Assembly (NCBI GenBank): GCA_003586115.2
Contig: QVOM02000034.1
Coordinates: forward strand, 142,352,048-142,416,047
Length of the DNA: 64,000 nucleotides
Direction of reading: 5' to 3'
Source: Salvator merianae
Lineage: Eukaryota; Chordata; Lepidosauria; Squamata; Teiidae
This document shows, piece after piece, positions 25,379 through 38,438 of this stretch (its first letter is position 1; each line of letters begins with the position of its first letter). Both the position numbers and the translations under genes were made by a program. The notes under the pieces are model-generated. The model was not told where the DNA came from and made no database searches. It saw only the letters and a program-made list of their open reading frames with translations.

Positions 25379-26189
25379 ATTATGTGGCATATCCAATTAA
25401 GTCAGTGTACTAGATGGCAGTGTACTTTATAAATAAGTTTATAAAGACCTGAGGAATTCTTTAGATTATTTTGTAAGATTCACAGGGCAATACTAAGGAA
25501 AGAAGACCAAAGAGGCCATTGGTTGGTGTAGGCAGGAGATCTGTGAGAGAATATATATGTTTGCAAATGGAAGTGTAAGCAAAGTGGAATGAAATGTTAT
25601 AAGAATATATGGCAGCTACAGAAAAAGGTAGTCATTTTGTCAAAAACAAGAACTCATGAAATCATGAAATAGAAACATGCATATGGCTATTAATAAGCTG
25701 TATTCCACACAGCAGCAATCCACCTTTCAGTCCTAGGTCTGCATTCACACTTTACATTTTCAGAGTAAATACTGTGCGAGTTGTTCATGTTTATATTACA
25801 CTGCAATCAGTTTGAGCTCAGCATGGCAAACACACCTGAAAAGCCTCCATTTCATCACTGATCCCATTGCAAACTGCTAAGTTAGAGTGCTGCTCTCTTG
25901 GAAGATTTTTTCAGCAGCATTTGCTGGTAAGTGTAAGCAGGTTCTATTTCTAGGGAGCAATATTGAGAAAGGGCTGTTTGCAGACTTTCAAGAAACATTT
26001 GGCCGCCCTCAGTGCAGAACAATTCGATGGATGAGATGGAGCTTTGATCTGATCTTGCAAGTCCCTTTTGTTTTCCATTCATAACATGCTGTTCAACTTA
26101 CCTTGTGTGTTGGGTTTTCTATTGTGTAGTATTAAATTGGGTAAAAATAGAGACACAGAAATCTGCAGTACAATGATTTTAAGACATAG

Positions 26190-26480
26190 GGGGGCTTTTT
26201 CCATCCCATTCTAAGGTGGAATAGACCCCATAGCGTGGACACTGTCTGCACTGTGGGGTCTTAAGTTACTTACCTGAAGCAGGCTAACAGCATTTGTGAT
26301 CAGTTCATCCACTTCATGGACGCTGTGTATGCCAGGTAAGTGCAAATGCACCTTACCAGGAGATGACTGTCATCTCCTGGTAAGGATGTGAAGCACAAAT
26401 TAGTGCTCCATAGGTAGTAGTGATCAGGAAGAGCTGTAGCCCGCTCCTGGCCACTCAGACTTCCACAAGATGCAGGTGCG
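26190..26480. mobile_element. Probable GGGCC-type element remnant with hairpin
   Basis: It starts near GGGGGCTTTTTCCATCCCATT and continues with CTAAGGTGGAATAGACCCCA, similar to the beginning of the element at 15684. A perfect hairpin lies at 26351-26385 (arms CCTTACCAGGAGATGA, loop CTG). The right end was not found, so its limit is approximate. Confidence 0.5.
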
Positions 26481-27639
26481 CTTGACTAACAATCGTTCTT
26501 GATGTTGCTAGCAGCAAGTGCAAGGGTTTGCTTAAACTGGGCATGATGAAGAGGGTATAGAAAATCTGGCAAAGCTTTCAGTGACATCTGTATTGTTATG
26601 TAACATCTTGGAAGTAGAAAAAAAATACTTACTCTTCCTTATCCACAGTTTTGTGGGTGGTTCACAGAATATTAAAAACAAAACAAGTTTACGTACCATT
26701 CAAAAGTGATTGCAAGGCACGCAGCCCAAAGCCCTTGTGATGAAGTGTCTCCTTTATTGCACCCTGCTGGGGCTGGCCAGTGTGCTTCTGTGGTTCCACT
26801 GCCACTAGCCACACCACATGTCAGCACATTGTGCCTGTACACAGAGGACAAGTATGGCCTCCACATGCCTTTCAGCAGCCCGTTGGATCACTGTTGACTG
26901 TTTCAACAAGACATGGTGAAGCAATGGAGTCATATCAGGGTTCAGGGTAGTGATCTGACTTGCTCCTCATATGCAGATGTTCAGATACCTTGTGCTACCC
27001 ACTAGATAGTTTAGCTGGGGTATAATGGAGATCGGCCTCCCTGGGGGCCTAGTAAAGGCCTTTGGGCTGCATCAGGGAAATGCAGCCAAAAAGGTATTCA
27101 GCTTACAAAAGTTCTGTAGGGGGCATTGTTGCAAATACATCTTTTCCCTGGTATTTGCAGCAATTTCTGCACCCAAATTGAGTGGTAGGGCAGGAATGGG
27201 ATAGGGTGAAACAAGTGTGCTGGTGGCTTCCAATTGCAACTGCCCAGATCCATTTTTCAGGTCCAGCATGCCCAGAAAAGTTCTGGAAGTGGGCTGCTTC
27301 CAGAGGCTGGCAAAATGGCACCAGGTTCTCTGTACCACATGAACCACTCTACCTTCTGCTGCCTGTCTGCATATTGGTGGCTGGAGTGGATCATGGCATT
27401 TGATGGTCTCCTTCCAGGAGCAGATTCCATGTCCAGAAGCACTCCAGCCACCGAGGCTGTGTTGCCAGTGCCATGTCTCCCAGGGACTGCTTTGCATGCA
27501 AACCTCATGGTTCAGGGAGGCAGCTGGCACAATCCAAATGGACTGTACAGAAGCTGCTCGTCTTTATTGTACAAGGAAGCCCTTATGCACATGGTAAAAA
27601 GTATTTCCATGTAACTTGGTCCCAGGCTATTTGGGCCTT

Positions 27640-27960
27640 TTGAAGTAAAGTCGAGCATTTCTAGGTTTAGCAGAATGGAAGACAGTGGTGAATAAGCGGT
27701 GTTCCAAATACCCAGTATAATCTTGCAGCCTTGTTTTGAACCCATTGCAGTTTTTGGACCATTGTTAAAGGCAACTCTATGTATAATAAAATTTAGTAGT
27801 CTAGATGAAAAACTGGGAGCAACTGTAGTCACCCTTTCACTATCCAAGTAGGGCCTGGCTGGCATGTTAGTCAAAACTGATAAAAGATACTCCAAGCCAC
27901 ACAGGCCAGCCTGTCCTTTTGGGATAATGAAGACTACATCCACATGGGTGCCAAGGGGTT
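27640..27960 (-). mobile_element. L2-type LINE fragment (C-terminal reverse transcriptase region)
   Basis: On the minus strand, translation with one stop gives LDY-ILLYIELPLTMVQKLQ and WVQNKAARLY. This matches the L2-clade motif LDYCNALYxGLPxxxVxKLQxVQNxAARLL near the end of the reverse transcriptase. It is antisense to THSD7B and truncated. Confidence 0.75.
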
Positions 27961-28455
27961 TTCTTCGGAAGCACTGAGTGCGGGTTGAACACACAGGTAG
28001 CCGCCTTCTCAGCCTAATCTTCCTGGCTGTTGCTATTTCCATAGGCTGGGAAAAATTCTCTGAGGGAGATTGAAGCAGATAAATTCACACACACCCTGCA
28101 TCCTCATCCTCCTCTTCCTCCATGGTTCTGTAGAAATGTACAACTGTTTACAAACCACATTTCCATGAAACTGACACCGACTGAAATGTATGCACACATT
28201 TTGGTTGATGTGAACTTTTAAAAAATATATGGATACTTATCTGTTTAAAAGGAGATTCAAAATTCAATCTAAGTAAAAATTTGTGACTAAAGATATTGCT
28301 GAATCTTGAATTCTAATCAGTGCAACTCTTCAAATCCACTAGGAATTGATCAAGCATTGAATTTTGTTGCAGAGTCCTCCATGTTTATTCCATAACACTA
28401 TTTTATGTGGTCTTAAAATGTTGTTGCTTTTTGTCCCAATTTGTGTTGGTTTTAG

Positions 28456-28650
28456 GTGAGGATGTATCCGATGATCTTTGTGCAGAGTCTCCTTCACTTT
28501 CCAAAACAATACTTTGTGAAGTACCTTGTGGAATGGATTGCGTTGTAACTGAATGGTCACTCTGGTCATCTTGTTCCCACTCCTGTTCCAGTAAAAATTC
28601 TGAAGGAAAGCAAAGCAGGACCAGATCCATACTGGCATTACCAGGAGAAG
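28456..28650 (+). CDS. THSD7B: THSD7B internal exon A: TSP1 repeat with WSLWSSC core
   Basis: This 195-nt exon lies between TTTTAG and GTGAAT, phase 1 at both ends. It reads from (G)EDVSDDLC through CEVPCGMDC and VVTEWSLWSSCSHSC to QSRTRSILALPGEG. It therefore holds the end of one TSP1-like repeat and the start of the next. Six cysteines are visible, and the W-S-x-W-S-S-C core is the TSP1 signature, where tryptophans of the family are commonly C-mannosylated. The reading frame also runs open upstream of the exon, but that part lacks the family pattern. The acceptor has a T-rich tract and agrees with the expected Gly codon split across the intron. The preceding exon was not found in the 28 kb upstream. 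Confidence 0.93.
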
Positions 28651-31600
28651 GTGAATAGAAGATCTCTTTCAAAGCAGTAGTTTTGAAACAATATGAAGCT
28701 TCATATTACTGGTGGAATGCAACTACATGGGTCTGTAGAACACCATTCTAAAGGTTTTATGAAGCATTAAAAATGGTCATGCTTTTCTTACAGGAGGCAC
28801 CCTATTTGGAGCCTGAAGGAGGCAGGGCCACCCATCACTGTGTCAGGGCATGTGAAAACATTATCATGTAGCTCAACATGTTTTTAGTCCTGCTAGGACT
28901 TTCCCCAGCTACTGACAGGTCTCTGAACAATAAATTATTTTTTTTACCATTTAGATGTCTGCAGGAAAACACCTAGCAAACTCAGTTGCTATATAGGATG
29001 AGCTTCATGAAGAATTCAAAACAACATTTTGCACAGCTTACTAAATATTACTAGATGCGGTCCAGAATGTTATAAGATGTAATATTTCAAATGAATCGTA
29101 ATGTCTCCAAGAAGTGTTTACTGTGCCGCCCATAGTATAACATAAGCTACTGAAAAGTCGTCTATCCTGTTCATTTAAAAAACAGTCACACAAAAAGTCA
29201 TTTAGGTAAAATGAATGCACCCAGCAAGAATTATTAAATGAAGAACTTTGACAATCATAATGAATGCATAAAATGTTCATAAGCTTTGGCTTCCTAAACT
29301 TGCATTCCATTCCTCAAATTTCTTAAAGAATCATTTGGATTAGTAGTGTCCAGCTCCACCATAATAATTATCAATTCTTATATTAAAAAATTGCTCATAA
29401 GAAGCTCAATAGAAATATTTATTAATTAGTTTTGCTTCCAGATTGTATGTGATCATACTATTTTTTTAAAAAATAATAATAGATCAGAATATTGGATTTG
29501 TAGAGGGATATTCAGAAACCAATGAGAAGATGGTGATTCACATATTTTAAAAATTAATTGATATTTATTGAAGAACGTATATCCCACCCTTCACCCGAAG
29601 GTCACAAAACAGAAATATAACATATATACAATAATCTAAAATATATTTAAAACATAACACTCCCTCCCTCACAGGACAGCACTCAGAAGTCTAAACATCA
29701 ACTAATAAATATTTCCACATTAAAATTTGGGTGAATTCTTTAAAAACTAGGTATGTTTTCAATGACTACATTTTGAATTGCTCATCAAATCAGTGGTTAA
29801 GAAAAGGAGGAGGAGGAGCTTAGTCGGTATACTTTCAAAAGCACTGCTTTTCACTGAATTCATTTTAACTCAAGCATAATTTGCTCTTTCCCAGGGGTTA
29901 ATCAGCTGATTAGATAGCATAGGATAGCATAGGATCTCTGTTTGTCCAGATGGTGTTGAATTATGGTTACCATCATACACTTAGAAGGCACCAGGTGCTT
30001 CACTCCGGATTTACGTCTCAGTAACATTTCAACAATAATGCTATTTGCATGACCTACAGAACAATCCTATGCAATACTGCTTGAAAATAACTGTTGATTC
30101 ATTTCTTGGGTCACCCTTGGCTCTGATATGTGGCCGTTCCTGCACTTGCGGTGGTTGGAGAGTTCCAGCTGCAATAGCTCCAGCAGGAGCTGTTCCACTG
30201 TCCTGGAAGACGTCTGTCTGCACTTGGATGGCTTGGTCTGGGACAAGCCACCCACTGCCAGCCCTGCCACCTCACTGCCCACATCCCCTGCCACACTGTG
30301 CCACTCCAGAGCATGGCCTACTGCGAAGTCTCTGACATCCAGAAACTAATGTTCCTGATTCAGAGGTCTAGGAAGACTCATTTTGAAGGTACAATTGTGT
30401 GCACTGCTGAAATTGCACCCCGTGCAAAACCAGCCCATGGAGTCTGTGCATCCTGCATCCTCTGGGCTGGTTTACTCACAGGATGGTGGTCCTGCTCAAG
30501 GAGCTCCATTGCTGTCTCATTCCAGGTGGCCATTTTGGGCCCCCTAGATTGGACTACTCTATGTCCAGTGTGGACTCAGCATGCTAGGAGGGTTCGGGGC
30601 CTCTCTAGACTGCACCAGAGTGCAAAAGAGAGAGGCCCAGAAGAGGGCTTGTTACCATGATTGACTGGTCTGCTAGTAAGTACTGAAATGGACTGTGCAT
30701 ATTAAGAACTAATTCAGTAAAGCTACACAGACCACGTACTCATCTCATGGTACTGTACATCACATTATTGATTTGAAATGTTATCAGGTGGTCAGGTTAC
30801 TGTGTAGATTTCTGTTACAGTTTCATGACTAAATGAATTTACTGTTGCAACTGTTGTGATTGTACCCACTTAGCCTCTGCCCACCTTCCTGCCCACTCCC
30901 AAGTTACATGGGCATTGTGACGGTTATTTATTCAGCCATTTGAACACTGCACCCTTAGGAAACCAATGGCAATAAATGTAAGCCTCTGCATCATAAATTT
31001 TCTCAAGGTTTGTAAAATGTTAGGTGTTTCAGAGAGTTATAATTAATCATCAGCTAAAGAACTAATTTTCAACAGCTTCTGTTGCTGTGTGGCTTCATTT
31101 ACTCCTCTACTACGCCGTTTTTGCAGTATGCATAAGCAACCAAAGAGCAGATGCTATGAATGTTCAGCAGAGACTCTGGCAGAAGACATTCAGTAATGGA
31201 TGCACAATTAAAAACCTTACTTTTAGCTTCGTAGTCTCTTGCACATTATATCTCAGTTTGATCAGGTGAAAATAAGGTTTTGAGTCATGGCTGTGGCCCA
31301 TCTCCCCCAATCTCACAGTCCCAGGGTAACTGCTTGGCTTTGGATCTTACGTTCCGGGGTCCTATTGATACTTAAAGTTAAACTATACATACTAGCTCTC
31401 GCACAGAGGTAAGACATACTGTTTTATCTTTCAAGATGACCGTTGCATTTGTCATTCATATCTGCCTGTGTTCTTCTCTGTTCCTGCCTGGTATATCTGT
31501 AGAGTAATGAACTCTGTGCAGGATATGTTAAAGCCATTACCTCCTTCATGTGTAACTTATGTCACTGCTTAGGCTTCCATAATAAACAAAAAATGGCACT

Positions 31601-32273
31601 TGATTTGCTTGAATGATACTCTTCTGAACGTTAGAAATGTTGTCTTCTTGTGCATGTATGTGTGACTGTGAACATAGCATTGTTAACAGCAGGCATCTGG
31701 AAGGCAAGACTAGAGCTGCCTAGTTTCATTGACCCAGGGCCTAGGCATCCAAATTATAGGATACCTAGGTACCCAAGTGACCACTTAATACCACTACCTT
31801 GTAGTTCCAGAGCCATTTCAATCTCTCCATGAGTTGTTCTTACCTTAACACTGGTTGAGTGACTCTGAGGGATGATTGGGATGTCTAAATCATCTCTCCT
31901 GCCCCATATGGATACATGCAGAAGGAGGTAGCTTGTAGCACAATTTTCATCTCGGCCACTTTAGCAAAGGATCAAACATGGCTGAATTTCGGGGTCATTT
32001 CCAGTCCTTTGAAAAGCAGCCTGGCTGGAAACAGCACTGTTGCAAGAGGAGTTGTCTGAAAGTAGAGTTCCTGTGGAACCCAAGAGCCTCCAAGAGGTGC
32101 ATAATATTTATCTGCTACGTTTCCCACACTGTGGCATCTTGCACCCATTTCTCCGTCGCTCTGTGGATGCAGCCCAAGTATTCAACTTCCGACATATTTG
32201 GACAACATATTGGACGACATATTTATTGCTTTTTTAATTCACTTAATAAACAAAATGCTTTTGTCTTATACAG
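28651..32273 (+). other. THSD7B: THSD7B intron A-B
   Basis: A 3623-bp intron between a GTGAAT donor and a TTATACAG acceptor. It contains an L2/SINE-type tail remnant near 29540-29660. A GC-richer stretch at about 30490-30650 resembles part of 40390-40520 on the same strand and is probably another old element. Nothing else was recognised. Confidence 0.85.
29540..29660 (-). repeat. LINE/SINE 3' tail remnant
   Basis: TGATATTTATTGAAGAACGT followed by ATATCCCACCCTTCACCCGAAGG has the same layout as 52690-52830. Only the 3' tail region is recognisable. Confidence 0.55.
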
Positions 32274-32508
32274 GTGGAAAATCCTGTCCTCTTAATCATG
32301 CACTCCAAGAATATCGGTTATGTAATGAGCATTCTTGCAATCAGGTCTATTGGGAAACATCAGCATGGAGTCCCTGTTCAGAAAACATCCTAGTAACAGC
32401 TTTGAATGCTTCTGTTAGCTGGAATGGTGAGACTACCTGTGGAGCAGGCATACAGACTAGGAAGGCCTTCTGTGTGAAACATAATTCTGGCCATGTCCCA
32501 GCCAAAAG
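32274..32508 (+). CDS. THSD7B: THSD7B internal exon B: end of one TSP1 repeat and a second-type repeat
   Basis: This 235-nt exon has its acceptor after TTATACAG and its donor at GTATTG, phase 1 in and phase 2 out. It begins (G)GKSCPLNHALQEYRLC, the SCP...C end of the preceding TSP1 repeat. It continues through VYWETSAWSPCSENILV and TCGAGIQTRKAFC to the basic end PAKR. Six cysteines are visible. The sequon NAS in TALNASVSWNG is a candidate N-glycosylation site in this extracellular region. The donor GTATTG is weaker than the other donors here (+3 A, +4 T). The frame is open before the acceptor, but residues upstream do not resemble the family. Confidence 0.93.
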
Positions 32509-33249
32509 GTATTGATTATAAATATGTGACATTAAATGTGGCCACAGTTTGTGGTTCATTTATCCAGTTTGCAGGCTTATGTTTTCAGTTCATTCTAGAT
32601 GTAGTAAGTAATTGTATAAAACTTATGTTCCAACAGCACAAGAGTTCCTTTGTTCTCTTACGATAATTGTTTGTAAGCTAAATGTTTAAATATTATTTTT
32701 TGTCATTTTATTTCTTTTTAATTTAATATTACTGATTTTATTTAAAATATTTTTTTTACTACTTCATATGTGGAATCAGAAATGACGTTAAAAAACCTTA
32801 TTAAAAACAGATAAAGTTGATCTATATGAAAACATTATCAAGACCTGTTGCTGGGTAAGAAATTAAAAAAAAAACTAACAAGCATTTTTTTTTAAATATA
32901 TATATCAATAGCCATTTTGATGTTTACATCATTGTCAGTGCTATCAAATATTGGCTGTGCTATTCCATCCTTACCCAACTGAAATCAGTCAAGGTGTTAG
33001 AGAAAAGCATGGAGAACAAGAGATAGAAACTATAATGTGAAGATTGAAAATGGAGAGACAGAGTGAGATGTATGATCTTAGACATATGTACAAAAACTGC
33101 AGCCAGCTGTCAACGATAAGGAGGAAGAGTCTGAAGCCTTGAGAGACTTGAATATTTGAGAGCGCATTATCTTCCTCCTTCTCCCCTCTCCTTTCCATGC
33201 CCACCCCCGGCTTTCTCTCTCACCTTCCAGGATGGACGCCTGTAACCAC

Positions 33250-33387
33250 GGCTGCATCCGGATGTCACTTATTTATTTCACTATATTTGGATATTCTGGA
33301 ATAAAACATGGATATTCCAGAATATCCATGCTTTATTCCAGAATATCCAAATATAGCAGAATAAGTAAGTGATATATGAATGCAGCC
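33250..33387. mobile_element. Palindromic 138-bp MITE (GGCTGCATCC ends), copy 1
   Basis: It begins GGCTGCATCCGGATGTCAC and ends with a diverged complement finishing TGAATGCAGCC. A 3-bp repeat CAC flanks it (33247-33249 and 33388-33390). Nearly the whole element folds back. The centre contains alternating GGATATTCC/GGAATATCC words that could form several alternative stems. Confidence 0.85.
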
Positions 33388-34002
33388 CACTTTGCATGGT
33401 TTCAATTGCCCCCTCCCATGTTTTTAGCTTGAGTCTGTGTAGCTCAGACTCTTGTTCTTTTCCCGTTATATCTCCCACAGTTCTCAACATCTCAACAGTA
33501 ACCACTCTGGAAGCTGCAGCTACAACAGAAAGCATGCTTATTTCTCTGAGAACAATCTTCTCCCTTATAGTTCATTTTTTTTTAGTGAATGAATGAATGA
33601 ATTTCAATGAATTCAGGAAAAGGAAGCCATTTAATGATCTAACTGGACATCAGGCAAAAAACCAATGGCAAGTCTAATCAATTCCCCAAACTCTTGTCTT
33701 TCACATATTTTGAAAAACTGCAAAAAGTAGTGGGGAAAAATTCTGATGATGTTTAGGATGGATTTAAACATCATACCACTAGTCTTGGTTGCAAGCAGTG
33801 TCTGTGCAGTATTGTCACAGGATTTTTATTTTTGTTAAAAATGTGTAGATATGTTGACCCCTAACAAAATAAAAAATACACACCATGCTGCTAAGTGGTA
33901 TTTAAATTGTCCTCTAAAAAACATGATAGTAAACAACATATTTAGTCTGACACGGAAGCTAATCTTATGCTTTACTAGCTCAGAAAAGTCAGAAACACAG
34001 AT

Positions 34003-34004
<2 letters not shown>

Positions 34005-34042
<38 letters not shown>
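34005..34042 (+). repeat. (TA)n microsatellite
   Basis: About 19 uninterrupted TA units within the intron between exons B and C. Confidence 0.97.
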
Positions 34043-34044
<2 letters not shown>

Positions 34045-34689
34045 ATAATATATTCAAAGGCATAGCTAATTAATTTTTGCACTGTTAATTAGTCTAGAGA
34101 ATTGCAGTCTAGTTTTAATTCTTATTGTATCTCTCAGAACAATCCTGATAAAAATGAGCAAAGTGTGTTGACTCTAGTAAAGTTAATTAAAATTCTTTAG
34201 GTTAATGAGATTAATTGGGTGAGAAAAGAAATGTCTACTATCTATTGATCAGCAGGGAGTGTACCAGCATTAGTATTTGTCATTTGTTTGTGTTTTTATG
34301 TGTCATAAAACATATTCTGTTCTTTAAAACCAGAAAGAATTGGGCAGTGCATTTGATCAAATAAAAATGGCTTCTATTGTCCAACTTATCCTTCTTGTAC
34401 CTTTAAACCATGCAGCCGCATTTCCACTGACTGGAGCACTCCCATGCTGTTCTGTCCATCCCATATGCCACTCTCTTTTGTATGTGTTTTCCGTGCGTAT
34501 GTGTATGCCTGAATGCTGGTTGGTTGCCTGCCTGCAAAGTCCAGCCCAAACCAAGCATCAGTTAAATAATATCACCCTCCTTGCTCACATATGACTTTCT
34601 GTTCTTAAATAAATATTGCTTTCAGAACCCAAAGATCCAAACTCTCAAATTCTCTACCTTTTCTGATTTTATTAACATATTTATTTTCC

Positions 34690-35075
34690 CAGAAGCTCCT
34701 CTTGTTTATCCACAACACCCACTGCAGCAGCTAAATGTTCTGTGGACTGATAAGTCAAAAGTGGACCTTTTGGAAGACATGGGTTCTCTTGTACCTGACA
34801 TAAAGCTAACACAGCATTTCACATTAAGAACATCTTACCAATAGCTAAATGTGGTGGGAAGTGTAATGGTGTGGGGATGCTTTCCTGCTTCAGAGCCTGA
34901 TCTCCAGTTATCGGAAGTGTTAGGTTGCAGTTGTTGCTTCTAAAGGTGGCACAACCAGGTATTAAGTTTAGGGGTGGCAATCACTTTTTCAAGGTGATAT
35001 AGATATTGGATTTTATTTTTCCTTCAATAAATAAAACAATCATTTGAAAGCCATATTTTACTATACCTTCAGCCC
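34690..35075 (+). mobile_element. Second Tc1-type element, internally deleted remnant
   Basis: The stretch 34735-34905 translates in pieces to Tc1 transposase: VLWTDKSKVDLLEDMGS, then after a stop GSVMVWGCF, which corresponds to the W-T-D-E and GGS-MVWGCF blocks of the family. From about 34925 it jumps to the 3' end common in Tc1 elements of fish and amphibians, with the words GGTGGCACAACCAG, GGCAATCACTTTTTCA and GGTGATATAGATATTGGA. The middle of the transposase, including the later catalytic residues, is missing. It differs from the element at 38439-40008 in both coding and end sequence, so it belongs to another Tc1 family. Confidence 0.8.
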
Positions 35076-35889
35076 ATCTTCAGAGTGAGAAAACACATTC
35101 ACAAAGTGAGCAGTTTTTTTATTTCTACACCATCTAACCCCGACATGGATCTTCTGAGATAGATCATGCTGAAAGAAAATAGTTTGCCACTTTGCTGACG
35201 TGTTTTTTCATTCTGAAAGTGGACTGAAGCTGGATTAAAAATTAGGTGTGAATGCAGCCTCAGGTTATTCTTAACTCATATTGAATTTTGTAAGTTTGGC
35301 AGGAGGCAAAGACACTACAGTTTTTATTCATGGGGGTAGAAGAAGCACTTATAGTTTCCACAGATTTCTGTGGGGAAAGAGGCTGAAGTCTAGAAATAAT
35401 TGAGCTCCTTGGGTTCCATGGGGACCTCCTCTTGTCTGCCTCTTCCATAGCCTGTCTGGAAAAGAATTCCTTTCTGGGCATGCAGATGGAACCATGCACT
35501 TTGGGGAGTCACAGGTGCTGGTGGACTCCCTCCTCTGAGCAGCCCCTTTCTCTAAGCGTTTGAGCATGCAGCGAGATGTAGAGCTTGCTGGGGTGTGGAA
35601 ATGGCTGTTTCTCTGCAAGACCACTTCTGTGCAGAGAACTATAGACTTTCTTGATCTGCAAAGTCTTATGAGGAATGAGATGTTCTTCAAGTAGGTCCAA
35701 GAGTGCAGAGTAGAATGGGGATAACGGGGCCAGATTTGAATCCACTGTCATGCTTGATATTTATCTATGCTTGCATGCCCCTTCTTGTGTGTTTCGTCTC
35801 CTAGACATTGCCTTGTCACTAAAACGAGGGGGCACTCTAGGAAGCTGATGGGCAGGAGACAAAGGAAAGTATTTTTTTTTCACTCATAG

Positions 35890-36215
35890 GGTCTATGGAT
35901 TTTATTACCAGAGGAGGTGGTGACAGCAACCAGCCTGGATAGCTTTAGGAAAGGCAAATTCATGGACGTCAGGTGTATCAATGACTACTAGAATGGATGC
36001 CTAGGTATTTTCTTCAGGTTGGAGGGACAGACAGGATGCCTCTAAAGGCCATTTGTAGGGAGTTGAGAGCAGGAGAAGGTCTTGCCTTTGTTTTCTGCTT
36101 GAGAATGTCCAGAAGCAATTGGTGAACCAGTGTGTAAGACAGGATGCTGGGATAGATGGGCCGTGGCCCGATCCAGTGGGGTTCTTATGTTATTGTCTTC
36201 TGTTGTTCGAAGTTG
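35890..36215 (+). mobile_element. CR1-type LINE 3' end
   Basis: It contains the words CCTGGATAGCTTTAGGAAAGG, AGGATGCCTCTAAAGGCCAT, GACAGGATGCTGGGATAGAT and GGGCCGTGGCCCGATCCAG, and ends GGGGTTCTTATGTTATTGTC. This is the untranslated tail of reptile CR1 elements, which finish in short TTCTTATG-like repeats. Another copy is at 47270-47530. Confidence 0.75.
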
Positions 36216-38438
36216 TTTGAAGATCTGAAGCAATTAAGAGTGACAGATATGCAAAAATAGATGAAATCAAGAAGGGGAGAAATACTTTTTCATAGCAGTG
36301 TTTCCACTTTCTGGTCTGGGGCACCTCTGATGGTCCAAGCAGTCACCTACTGCTTATCCATCTCCATTTTTGACAGTAGTGGGTGCTTTGTGACAGCCAT
36401 GCAGCCCCTTTTTCTGGCACAATTGCCAATGGAAGTGCCTCCTTTGCAGGACAGTTTCTCTCACCCTGCAACACCTCCTTTCTCCAAAACAAAGATGAGG
36501 AGGGTGTCTTTTCTCCATGGTACTTCCCTCACCTGTGCCGCCCCCACACAAAAGTGGAGATGTCTCCTTTTTGTTATACTTTGGGTCTGTTCTTTTTCTT
36601 TATAAAAGAATTAACCATGAAGTGCACTTTGAAAGCTTATTAATATAAGTTGTTAGCCTTATAAATTTGTTAAAATTTATTATTTACATTTTTATATGCT
36701 TTCCCTTTATGTTTCTTTTGTTGGTTGAGGCCTGCTCTTTTTTATCGTCCTGCTTGGGCTAACACCTAAGGGTCAGGAGGCAGATTTCTCTTTCACATTT
36801 CAGGAATGAAATATAAAAGAGTGACATGTCTCACTTCATTAACAAATAAGGTTGTGGAAAATGGTGTTTTGAATGCATTTTGAAGTATTTGAGGCAACCA
36901 CCCTTCTCTTAAGTGGATTTTACAATTGGTGGAGCCAATGATGCGTTAAGTAAAGTATTAAACAGTTTGTTATCCAAGTCCCGTAAGACCTAATGATACC
37001 CAAGTGATCGTGGGCTACTGGTAGTGCATTCCAATCATTGTAATTGCTTATTCATGGCCTTCATTTCCCTGAAAAGCACAGATCAAGCCAAATATACAGA
37101 CTTGGGATATACAGAATTTGTCTGGTCTTTTATCCTACTGTGGAATAATTATTTTCCTTTTCATTGCCAGAATTGTATTTAAAAACAACAACCAAAAAAA
37201 GAACTTTATTGTATGCTTATGGCTGAGTACATACAATTGTCCAGTGACATATCACTTCTTTATAAAGTACAACTCTTCATTTATTCTTTCCCCACTTAAG
37301 CTTTTCTGGGAAGTTATGGTAATTTCGTAATAAGGTGCAGAAACAGTCTTTGTTGGTGGCATTCCCATTTGATTCATCTTGTCTTTGAAGGATTCACATA
37401 ACTTCCAGTCCAGAAATCAATCTCAGGCAAAATACAGGTTATAGAAACTGCTTTAAGGAAATTGTTGTGTATGGAAGAACACAGTTTAGGAACACTACAC
37501 TCAAGCTAAATATTGCTTTTTTTAAATATGGGTGCTATGAAGTGCCACATGCTGGAGGTCTGTGTCTTTGCAGTGTAAAATACTTATTTCTTCCCCTCCA
37601 AAACCTCTCTGTCTCTGAACCTCTTTAAGTTATGCAGCTGTTATGGTGGTACAGACTTAGCATATCCAAGAATGCTTTTGTGAATTTAATCATAATAATG
37701 ATCATTCAAATTGTTTGTGGCTAGATCTGCTTATTATATTGCATTTGACTCTTTATGAAAATTTAAGCAGCCAGTGCTTCCCTGAAAGCTACTATGGCAG
37801 TGTTTAACCGCAGGGTAACTTCAAGAAGAGGATTTATGTATCTGCATAAATATTCAATTTATGTTAGAGTTGAATTTATGAAATGAAGACTTCTCCTCCT
37901 ATTACACTGAAGGAGGTGGGAGCTAAATTCATTTTCCATTTTACAGACCTCCAAGTGGATAAGAAAATGAAGAGTAGAAAACTAGGAGTAAATTTCAAGG
38001 AGATAATGGAAGTGGAGGAAAAGCATTATACACTGTGAATTCATCTGAGAACAGTATACACACTTATTAAAACTATTCATTTAGCCGTTTCATTAATTTT
38101 GAAAACTTATTCATTTGACATTGCTGGATGTTGCACAAGAGTGTCTGTAAAGGAAGGTACTATATTTTATAACTTCTGTCAGGTCCCTAATGTACTTTAA
38201 AAGCTGATTTGTTGAATGATACCTTTCAGTTGCAGTCATTTCTCCAGCAATATATCTACATGAAAATTAAGACTTTGAAAAGCTAATTCTTTTTTTACTG
38301 TTCCATTTAGAACAGCTGATCTTCAGTTCTGCCCTTTTTGCCTCCCTCTCATAATTCATACTAAAACTGCTGATCTCAATTTTATTTAAATTTTACATAG
38401 CATATAGAGAGCATGGAGCTTTCTTGACTCTGCAGTTA

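Larger units (their letters stand above)
1..28455 (+). other. THSD7B: THSD7B upstream intron (5' part outside the window)
   Basis: No exon with the THSD7B pattern or any other protein family was recognised here. Repeats that can be delimited are listed separately: GGGCC-ended MITEs, hAT-type MITEs, foldbacks and an L2 piece. No recognisable feature was found in 1-1726, 1801-3541, 6301-9219, 9291-10950, 14160-15401, 16400-17300, 18043-19200, 19345-20979, 22540-24090 and 25382-26190, apart from short AT-rich or G-rich runs. A G run sits near 6509-6517 and a short (TAA)n tract near 7484-7500. Longer open frames here (for example 566-1009, 2558-2977 and 7502-7957) lack a recognisable domain. Confidence 0.8.

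Noticed and set aside
27072..27530. 152-codon minus-strand frame
   Set aside because: No recognisable family and overlapping frames are open on the other strand, so it looks like a chance frame in GC-richer DNA.
27512..28042. 176-codon minus-strand frame as a gene
   Set aside because: It overlaps the L2 fragment in another frame and shows no domain.
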